Shown: piece by piece, positions 56,226 through 64,000 of the stretch | Layout of the letters: each line of letters starts with the position of its first letter | Numbering within the stretch: position 1 is the first letter of the stretch | Origin: Hydractinia symbiolongicarpus | Lineage: Eukaryota; Cnidaria; Hydrozoa; Anthoathecata; Hydractiniidae | Direction: 5' to 3' | Length of the DNA stretch: 64,000 nt | Assembly: GCF_029227915.1 (NCBI RefSeq) | Contig: NC_079883.1 | Span: 2,542,001-2,606,000 of the forward strand | Translations under genes and position numbers: made by a program | Notes under the pieces: model-generated | Told to the model about the DNA's origin: nothing | What the model saw: only the letters and a program-made list of their open reading frames with translations | The model's database searches: none

Positions 56226-56900
56226 AAGAAACAGATAGACGTTACCTCACCTAAAGAACATTGAACTTTGCAAAAAACATTATTTTAACGTTCAAATTTT
56301 TCGCAGCTGAATGTTCTTAACGCCTTACCTTACGCATTATCCCTATAAATACAAAATGTTCTCACAATTAGATCTGTCAAGAACGTCAAAAGTTAGATTT
56401 TTAGATTTTTCTTTCTTCGGTATTGAAATTTAATTTGTTTTTTGAAAGTAGGGTTTTTCCGTTTGCGCTGTTAAACGTTGCTTTTTATAAGAAGAACTTT
56501 TAAAAGTTTTGCATGTTAAAAAATATGCTTCGATGATAAAGAATTATTACTAAAAGTTTTAAAAAGTAGCAACATTAGTTTTTTTTAAATATTAAGTGTT
56601 ATGTTCGTTCTTTTTTCTAAAATAATATATTTCAATAGCCTTCGTGATCTTTAACACTTTTAAACAATAACATGCATGTTACATGTGACAACAAAAGGAT
56701 TCATCAAATCTTATTGTTATGACTCGCGCACGACGATAACAATAGAAAGCAATTAAGTTCGTGTGTAAACAAAAGATATGTGAACGTTCTTTATGTAGAC
56801 ATGAGATCGTTACATGAGGTCGTAAAACTCGCGTACATGTAAAGTTACACGCAGGCGGTACTGCACACCCGCGTCTGTTAGGCTATCCTAGCTTATAAGA

Positions 56901-57035
56901 CAAGTCGGTGGCCCATGGAAAAATCCCTGGTTTTTTTCCATTCTTTTTATATCGCATTGCAAGCGTCTCGCTACTTTCAGTACCATTTTGCATGACACAC
57001 AGACAGGCATATAGCTATGGGTATTATAATATAGA
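56901..57035 (-). mobile_element. Helitron-like element (type B)
   Basis: On the minus strand it starts TCTATATTATAATACCC and contains TGCAAAATGGTACTG and GCGAGACGCTTGCAATGCG. It ends with a decayed hairpin and CTTG in place of CTAG. 135 bp. Confidence 0.65.
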
Positions 57036-57672
57036 CTATGCAAAAAATAATTTGACCAGTTTGTTCAATATCTTTTTTAGATATCTTTAGTCAATATCTT
57101 TCTTTTAGATATCAATGTTTTAAGATTTGGATGACAAAGAAAGTCTAACAAAGATGCAGATAACATGTTAATGGTGCTTTTGATTTTGAAAATTTTTTTT
57201 AGCCTAATTAGTATAGCTAGGTAGCTGGAAAACATTAGTTACAAGAGTCGATTAGTAGGTCGTATTTTTTAATTTTTTTTTTATCATGTCGCACTTGCAC
57301 TGGAGACATGCCGAATATAAAGAAAATTGGAAAAATACCGAACACAAAGCAAAACATCAACATAAAATTTTGCGCACATGCTTTTTCTATTTAGTAGAAA
57401 AATGTGAGATTTGCTATTTATACAAAATTGATAACTCGTGTTTTTTTAATTTTATTTCATTTCATTAAAAAACGTTTCGCGATCGCGACATATTGGAACG
57501 GAAGCAGAGGAAATTATTCTTCAACACAAAATTAAAACCGACTGGTAATATTCCATCTATAAAAAAGATAAGCTATTCGACACGAGTGAGTACAACATCT
57601 ATACTTTAAGTATGTTCTTGAGAACAATAAAACCTTTTACTTTATTAGGTATATTCTAGGTATAGGTATTAG
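57036..57672. other. Intergenic, nothing recognised
   Basis: AT-rich. A short repeat of TAGATATC/CAATATCTTT occurs at about 57067-57113. No gene supported. Confidence 0.35.
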
Positions 57673-58212
57673 GTATATTGTTTCAAATTTATCTCAGAAA
57701 AAATAAACATCGTAAATCACAAGATCCAATTTGAAGACATAGACAATGGAAAAGGTAAACAGCTGACATTCAACGGAACCTTATTTGTAATCTTGGGCGC
57801 AAAATACATGGATTGTTGTCATGGTGTATTGAACGGAATATTTCTCACAAACAAAAGCGAAACGAAGCATTGCGAAACAAGGTCAGTAACTGTTATGCAT
57901 ATCTTCTTAAATCCGAAAACGAACATTTTCCAACCGTTAAAGGTAAAATGTTGCGTTGCCGAAGAAAATCTACAACGGTTGAATTATTTTTGCTCCTGCA
58001 GAATGCCATACTGCAGAAATAATAACAATGAAGACAAGGATATGGTGGAATGCAACAAATGTCTGGAATGGTTCCAGAGAAAATGCGAAGACATGCCTCA
58101 CTTTGTTTTTGAAAGGAGTTATTGTAAAACTGGTTTTGTTCCACTTGCAATTGACTTCAGCCTCACATTTATACTAACTGTTATTATTTGGTTATTTAAT
58201 TTTAAAAACTAA
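57673..58212 (+). pseudogene. PHD-finger fragment, probably transposon-derived
   Basis: The frame is open from 57673 (stop just before) to 58212 with no obvious start; ATCTCAG at ~57691-57697 could be a splice acceptor. It encodes GKQLTFNGTLFVILGAKYMD, then a PHD-like zinc finger: CSCRMPYC, MVECNKCLEWFQRKC, MPHFVF, YCKTG. PHD fingers bind histone tails. This finger ends oddly: the usual W before the last CxxC is absent and a hydrophobic tail (LTFILTVIIWLF) follows. Fusions of such fingers with Ulp1-type transposon proteins are common in cnidarian genomes, so a decayed element is the favoured reading. A real exon of a small gene is not excluded. Confidence 0.5.
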
Positions 58213-59191
58213 CTAAATTATGTTAAGAAAAAAACGAAATTAATTTGCGATTTTTTCTAAATTCCATATGATGCACGGGGGCCTTAAAAGCAAAGAAAGC
58301 CTGGGGATGAAATGTTAACGTATTTTCGAGTAATTTTGGTTGATTTAAATAACTGCTTTGCAGTATACTGGCTGACCTTGATTTATTATTTTTTAGCACA
58401 ATTTTGAACCTACCAATCGACTCTTGAAAGTAATGTTTTCCTAGGTAGGATAGCTAAAAATTAGGCCAGGAATCCCTCTCCTAAATTGGGAAATAGAATT
58501 ATTGACTTAGGATGTCCTAATTTGCTGTTTTCCTTGACTGATGGGTGCATAATCATAACGTTTTATTCCCTTTTTAAAAAAACGAGAACAATTTAAACTG
58601 TAAGGTGCATTTTAGATTCCCAAGTGTAGAATGCTGGTGCACTGCAAAAGAAGTTGGATGGAAAAAAACTAAACCCACGACCTCTAGGTTTGATTGAGAG
58701 CGCAGTCCGCAGAGTAATCACCCAATAAACCAATGTCTCCAGGAATAAAAATCCTTTTGGGGACGATCACTTGAAGTGAAGACAATTTTTAAACACCATC
58801 TTTTGATTTCAGTTTAGCTAGCATCCAAGCATATTTCTCATTGGCTTAACGGCACTTTATCTTTAGGTGATCAAGATGGAAAAGGGGTGTGTGGGGGAGG
58901 TGGTGGCTTATACAGTAGCTACAGGGAATGAAAACATCTTAGTTCAAAAACATCAGAGGACAACATTCACAGGAAAAACAAACAAAAAGCACATGGAGAA
59001 TAGAAGTAGTATAAGAAGAAAAACCATCGCCATTATTAATCCGGATAATTCGCAGAATACAACGCTGCATAAATTATTCACATAATCTTTTGGTGAAACC
59101 CCCTCAATAAATTATCGATTTCATAACAAACTGTCCTTCGAATCAAATCTGGACGGTAGCAGAGAGGCGCATATAGCCAGCCAAGGAAAAC
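58213..59191. other. Intergenic, upstream of the desaturase gene
   Basis: Contains a possible minus-strand tRNA-derived SINE head at about 58660-58745 (B-box-like GAGGTCGTGGGTTT). A 72-codon frame at 58867-59085 has no recognisable feature. Probable promoter region for the desaturase, without a clear TATA. Confidence 0.35.
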
Positions 59192-62100
59192 ATGGGTGCG
59201 TCAGTAACCAGGGAAGACTTCACATGGAGTAAGAATGATGAACCTCATGCGGCCAGACGTAAAGAGATACTTAGTAAGCCTTTTTTATGTATTTTGCGTT
59301 AATTTGGAGCTTTGGATTTATTTTTTTTTAAAAAAATTGCTTGCTATAGATTGCAAGTAAGCCATCTAGCCAGCTAGCTATAGTTATTTTTAGCTATAGC
59401 TAGTTAGTGTATTTTTATTTTTATTATTATTTTATTATTCTTTTATTTCCTAATGTTTTGAAATAGTTAAATGTCTTGGGGATATCCAGAAGGATCCAAA
59501 GTTCTTCTGTGGGACCACAATATTTCTGGGACATCACCGTAAACTGCTTCAACTGGGATTCCTTTACAACTCAATTGCCTCATTTTAGTGATTATGAAAT
59601 TCAAATTAGTGACAGCTAAGCAGAATCCTTGCTAGTGATTAAATAGCGATTAAATAAATATAATTTTTTCGATTTTTTTATTGAACATTGACTGACTAGT
59701 TAGTCGTTTACAAATTTTGAGAGATTTACCATGTTAGTTGTTGTGATTCAGGATTGAGAAAACGGCCTGTTTATAGACTACTTTCCGTTTGACTTAATTT
59801 GTTTTGATTCTATTGGAGAACAATGGGCATGCGTGTAGGTAAAAAAACAAGACTCACGCTAGGCAAAATGTTAATAATGAAGATTAAAGATTTTATGGGA
59901 AAGCATCTAGATAGATAGATAGAGAGATGTCCATATTTTACATGGCTAGTCTCACAAATATCGAGGGATATAACCTGTCTATTAACCCGGGGCTATGGTA
60001 ACACTCACTCGCACATAATAAATCGCCGTCAAGAGGAATTGAACCCCGGTCTCCCGCACACAGTACGAGAGCTATAACCACTAATCTATGGCGCCACAAA
60101 TAACATAACAGCCATGAAGAACTGAAGTTATATTTTATCTATATTCTTTGGATTTTTCTTAAAAAATTCCCTAATTGGATTCAAACATTTCTTTTTTGAA
60201 AGTTAAGTTTAGATCTAACACAGTCTAGATCAGATTGGAAGAGGGTCATTAATATACTCCATCCAACCCATGCATGGAAAACGGACGTTAAGCCAAGAAT
60301 GAATAGCTTAAATAGATATTTTATAGTCTATGAAAATATTTGGAACATCCCTTTTTTCTGGAAAAAGCCTTTTTAGAGGTTTTATATCCTTCACACCTTT
60401 GAAAAATATGTGGAAAATGAGTTGAGCATATTTTTTGTAAACATTATGCGTGGTATGGAACTTCCTTATAAAAATATGCATAATAATATTTTTTAGATAG
60501 TTTACTTTCACTATCGAATTAAAAAAAATCAAAGTTAAAGAATATGCATATGAGCTGTCTCTTGTAAACCTGACTTCTGTCTATTAATAATTCTGAGCAC
60601 GTGCACGCATATTCAGCATAAAGAAAAAGTTAGCACTTCTATCATCTTTCTGCATACTCAGTTCACACATTTTTATAACACCTACGCAAATCTTGAAAAA
60701 CAAATATCTCGTTAGTAAATTTTCGCATACATACATGCCTTTATGTTTGTGATACACATAGTCCTTTGCAGCGGCAATCCATCGGCGATAATTTGCCGAC
60801 GCAAGAGAATGAAGCAATGGCAATTTTGAAAGTTTTAATTTTTTAGTTAGTCTTACTTACCTTTAAACATCAGTCTTTTTCAGGAGAGGCGTGTGATTGC
60901 ACGCACGCACTTTTAGTCTCAGAATTATTGAATAGTCCTGGTCCTTTCAATCCACGAGCAAGCCTATTCATAGCCAGCCTGACCAACCTAGCTAATTCAC
61001 CGACTCCTAACTTAGTTAAAAGAACTAAGTAGACATAATCTCTTTTGCTTGGCCCCTTCGTCGTTGGTAACCAGGTCTTGCACAAGAAATCCAGCCATGC
61101 GGGGGGTTAACGCCGACGGAGCACGGATGAATCAAGTCTGCAAAACTGCACTTACAGGCAGAACAGACATTTTATCATGGATTTAAAACCATAGCAGGTC
61201 TGAAATTTATGACTTTTCTTTATGTAGAAAAGGAAGTTAAGATTGAGAGAGTTTGGGGTTCACAATTCAAAACGTCCCCCTTTTTTCTTCGGCAACATGA
61301 ATTAGCCTCGGCAGTTTTTTGCCGTTGCGAAATGAAACCGCGCTAGCAATTGCCACGGCAATTGCTGATTGCCAACGCTAATTTTGAGGGCTGAATGCTG
61401 CACCAAAATATTAAAACAATGGCACTTTCTTAGCCATTTTTACAAAGTTGTCAATTATCATTAACTTGGACATTTTAGCAGTAGTTAATGTGCATTTATA
61501 TTTTTTTTAGAAAATCACCCTGATATTAAGAAGTTGATGGTTGTTGATCACTGGTTTAAATATGAAGTGACGATGTTGGTGTTTTTTCAATTTGCAATGA
61601 CTTTTTTAATCTCACATTTCAATTTGAGTTGGTTGTATGTGGTGATTACTACTTATGTTGTCAGTGGTACAGCTAACCATGCTCTCCTATTGGCTATCCA
61701 CGAAGTTGCCCATAATATGGCATTTGGACACTTAAAACCGATGCGCAATAGAATATTTAGCCTGTTTGCTAATTTACCTATTGGCGTACCTATGGCATTG
61801 TCATTTAAGAAGTATCATTTAGAACATCACAAATATCAAGGTCATGAACATATCGATACTGACATACCCACAGAGATGGAAGCTAAAATGTTTACAAACA
61901 CTTTTGGAAAGGCAGTCTGGATGTTCTTACAGCCATTCTTCTATGCATTGCGACCACTGTTGATGAATCCAAAGTCAGCATCGAAATTGGAAGTGTTTAA
62001 TTTTGTTCTGCAGTTTGCATTCGATGCAGTTGTTTTTAAATATCTTGGTCCGAAGGCCCTGTTTTACATGATTGCGGGATCCCTTTTGGGTATGGGTCTT

Positions 62101-62505
62101 CATCCTGTTGCTGGGCATTTTATATCTGAGCACTATATGTTTTCACTTGGCTTTGAAACATATTCATATTATGGTATTTTAAACAAGTTTACATTTAACG
62201 TGGGGTATCATAATGAGCATCACGATTTTCCAAACGTTCCTGGATCACTGCTTCCGAAAGTGAGAGAATACGCACCAGAGTATTACAATACAATACCGTA
62301 TCACACATCATGGGTCAAAGTGTTGTATGATTACATAACAGATCCCTCGATTGGACCGTATGCAAGAGTAAAAAGGCGCGAGTACTTGTATAGAATGAAA
62401 GGTAAAAATGAACACCAGAATGAGACCAATGGTTCAGATTGTTCAAGTCATACCAATGGGTGTACAATTGCAGAGAAGGACGAGAACTTAAAGAAAATGG
62501 ATTAA
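59192..62505 (+). CDS. DEGS1: Sphingolipid Delta4-desaturase (dihydroceramide desaturase)
   Basis: Two exons, 59192-59273 and 61511-62505. The donor CTTA|GTAAGC and acceptor TTTTTTTTAG join a split AAA codon, giving 358 residues. The N-terminus [20 protein letters not shown] matches the family start, and Gly2 suits N-myristoylation. The three histidine boxes of membrane fatty-acid desaturases are HEVAH (91-95), HLEHH (130-134) and HNEHH (261-265), among four or so hydrophobic helices. The enzyme inserts the 4,5-trans double bond into dihydroceramide at the ER membrane using cytochrome b5, making ceramide. The tail after RREYLYRMK is longer than in human DEGS1 and rich in Asn/Ser/Lys; no role is evident. 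Assignment to DEGS1 over DEGS2 is not resolved. AATAAA follows at 62750. Confidence 0.93.
59907..60098 (-). mobile_element. tRNA-derived SINE, copy 2 (desaturase intron)
   Basis: On the minus strand the head reads GTGGCGCCATAGATTAGTGG (A box) and GGGTTCAATTCCTC (B box). The tail shares TATATCCCTCGATATTTGTG and ends in TCTATCTATCTA repeats. Same family as 54044-54387 but without the ~150-bp internal segment. Confidence 0.75.
60198..60300 (+). mobile_element. RTE-like LINE 3' end, short copy (desaturase intron)
   Basis: Shares AGTTTAGATCTAACAC, TTAATATACTCCATCCAACC, CATGGAAAACGGACGTTAAG and CCAAGAATGA with the copies at 50640 and 53467. The tail has not expanded here. Confidence 0.65.
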
Positions 62506-62749
62506 TCTATTTCTAGATGATTGTTAATTATTAGATATATTTTTTTGCCGTGGAACAGACAATTAGATGTGATCAAATAGATAATTGAAAACGAAAAGTA
62601 TTTATTTTAAAATTGTGATTCTTTTTAAAGTTGTTTTGTTGTCACTGGAAGATAGGTTATATATTTAGCAATTTTCTCCTATTTAGAACTATGGATTTGT
62701 TTCTTATTTAGTTCAGTCTTACTTTAGAAAAAAATACAATCATTTTTCG

Positions 62750-62755
62750 AATAAA
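62750..62755 (+). terminator. Poly(A) signal of the desaturase gene
   Basis: Canonical AATAAA 245 bp after the stop codon in a T-rich 3' UTR. Confidence 0.5.
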
Positions 62756-62848
62756 ATACATGTTTTTTGTAACTAAAATCCTCACATCCCTATAGTTTTT
62801 TGAATCTCCAATGACGTGTTGAAAAAACAATTGTGAGGAATTTCGTAC

Positions 62849-62885
62849 ACAACCTCGTCCCCAGGGTCTTTCGCCTTTTTGATAT
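62849..62885 (+). mobile_element. Half copy of the CCTCGTCCCCAGGG hairpin MITE
   Basis: ACACAACCTCGTCCCCAGGG followed by TCTTTCGCC matches the left end of the family; the right end is not found nearby. Confidence 0.4.
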
Positions 62886-63063
62886 AAGCATGTGTCCCAG
62901 CCGGCATTAAGTCATAAAATATCATAAAATCAGCAATTCAAAAATTATAAAACTAGCATAAAATTGGTTTGTTGGTATAAAAAATCATTTTTTGTTTGTG
63001 TTCTCCAAAATTTTGTTTACGCAGTTATTTTTAATTTTGTTTGCTCTTTACTCAGCATTTATT

Positions 63064-63628
63064 ACTTTATTCGGAGAAACTTTCGCGAGAGAAACTTTCG
63101 CGTTTTTTGGCCTTTTTCGCGAAACTTTAAAAAATGGCCATTCGCGAAAGTTTATTCAGTACAAACTTTCTAAATTGTCGATTCGCAAAAGTTTATCCAA
63201 TAAAATTTGCTGGTTTTAAAAGTTACCTCACTCGGCTTGCCCTCCCGATACAACTGGCACTGGAAACGAGATTGGAATAAATTTAGAAATAAACAAAAGC
63301 GATGATGTTTCAAATGTTTGACGATGACGACGATGCGTGGGAGCCGACAAGAAGACGAGCCTAGAAATGTGTTTGATCCGTTTTGTGATTTTGACGATGA
63401 ACCCAATTTGTAAATAGAAGTTTTTACATACTATTAGAAAGAAAATTACATCGTTAAAAAACACTTCTCTATCATAAGAATTATAGGCCACTTTTTTTTA
63501 TAAGAACATAAAAAATCACCAATCGCGAAAGTTTATCTCGCGAATATTTTTTAATCTGCAGATTCGCGAAAATTTATCCAAAAAATTTCGCGAGTTTTTG
63601 GACTCGCGAAAGTTTCTCCGAATAAAGT
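63064..63628. mobile_element. Foldback/MITE, GGAGAAACTTTCGCGAG family (565 bp)
   Basis: The left end ACTTTATTCGGAGAAACTTT and right end AAAGTTTCTCCGAATAAAGT are perfect inverted repeats continuing into CGCGAG/CTCGCG. GCGAAAGTTTATC motifs recur inside in both orientations. The interior includes a GATGACGACGATGCG stretch with no convincing gene. Related to the 3498 copy. Confidence 0.7.
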
Positions 63629-63741
63629 ATTCTTATGACATTTCCAAGAGTTTTATGTAGCAATTATTTAAGTCGAGAAGAGAGTAGAACAACTTTTTTC
63701 AAGGTTAGTAATTACAATAGTGATTAATTAAACACCTTCCA

Positions 63742-63969
63742 GAGTGGGAAAAAAGCTATCCTTGGCTCAGTTCTGTTAAAAATGATAAATTTTCAGCTTT
63801 TTGTAAAATTTGTGTTAAAGCATTCAAAATTGACAACAGTGGGTTATCTCAAGCAAAATCAAATGCAAAGTGTCATGCATCCGGGTCAAAAAAAGATCTT
63901 ATCAACCGGAGGATATTTACAACTAGTTCCAAAGATCGCAAAGACTTACTCAAGGCTGTTTATTCCTAA
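63742..63969 (+). pseudogene. Zinc-finger (BED/hAT-type) exon fragment
   Basis: After an acceptor-like CCTTCCAG, a 75-codon frame reads EWEKSYPWLSSVKNDKFSAF, then CKICVKAF, LSQAKSNAKCHASGSKKDL and a stop at 63969. A W..YPWL start with CxxC and a following His/Ser is typical of zinc fingers at the N-terminus of hAT-type transposases and related repeat proteins. No catalytic domain follows in the remaining 31 bp. It may be one exon of a host gene, but a transposon origin is more likely. Confidence 0.5.
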
Positions 63970-64000
63970 CCCAAAATTTAGTAACAAGCTTGCAGATAGT

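Larger units (their letters stand above)
55200..56863. mobile_element. Internally deleted Tc1/mariner transposon
   Basis: The 35-bp terminal inverted repeats at 55200-55234 and 56829-56863 start CAGTACCGCCTGCGTGTAAC and look perfect. A TA precedes the left end; the right flank reads CA, so the duplication has mutated. It carries a C-terminal transposase remnant on the minus strand and a tandem repeat. It is 1.66 kb long and non-autonomous. Confidence 0.85.

Noticed and set aside
60870-61085. 71-codon minus-strand frame ([20 protein letters not shown])
   Set aside because: Located in the desaturase intron with no recognisable domain; could be a transposon scrap but cannot be supported.

Overview
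The window is animal nuclear DNA: AT-rich, intron-containing with consensus GT-AG junctions, and crowded with eukaryotic transposons. The gene set (LRR-EGF surface protein, GPS-less somatomedin-B 7TM receptors, SLC36 transporter, PUS10, dihydroceramide desaturase), the many Helitron-like and foldback elements, and a CR1/Jockey-like LINE with a 2A-like N-terminus suggest a cnidarian, perhaps a hydrozoan. That identification is an inference. No bacterial, plasmid, CRISPR or rRNA features were seen.

Left part (1-18 kb). A partial LRR/EGF single-pass protein (+) is followed by a tiny one-EGF membrane protein (+) whose EGF resembles the LRR protein's third EGF. Two tandem single-exon 7TM receptors (7649-10216 and 13465-15969, both +) follow. 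They are nearly identical except at the signal peptide, a ~100-residue extracellular island and the cytoplasmic tail. Around them lie Helitron-like elements, some in head-to-tail arrays, and a perfect-looking TTAA-flanked foldback element.

Middle (18-44 kb). A decayed LINE (18.9-22 kb, +) carries a degenerate 2A-like motif, a broken endonuclease and an RT frameshifted by a 37-bp tandem duplication. Next is a two-exon alpha-arrestin (+) with a hydrophobic C-terminus. A ten-exon SLC36-type amino-acid transporter (-, 27.9-36.3 kb) was reconstructed exon by exon with consistent phases; one of its introns holds ~148 uninterrupted GAA/TTC triplets. Two convergent paralogous small secreted precursors follow (38245-38556 + and 39624-39941 -): signal peptide, acidic propart, REKRSP processing site, Arg/Ser-rich cationic core, hydrophobic C-terminus. 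A tandem array of three Helitron-like elements lies at 40.96-42.73 kb.

Right part (44-64 kb). PUS10 (-, 44523-53071) was reconstructed as 19 exons with a 473-residue product. Its introns contain Helitrons, foldback elements, a SINE and a 54-bp tandem repeat that multiplies a 3' splice acceptor. Beyond it lie RTE-like LINE ends whose TGA tails have grown into microsatellites, a tRNA-derived SINE family, an internally deleted Tc1/mariner element (55200-56863) and a PHD-finger gene fragment. A two-exon dihydroceramide/sphingolipid Delta4-desaturase gene follows (59192-62505 +). The window closes with another foldback element and the start of a zinc-finger (hAT/BED-like) fragment.

No operon-like cooperation is evident. 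The conserved genes (PUS10, SLC36, desaturase, arrestin) are independent housekeeping or signalling loci. The receptor pair, the EGF/LRR pair and the small-precursor pair look like lineage-restricted surface or secreted families that evolved by local duplication.
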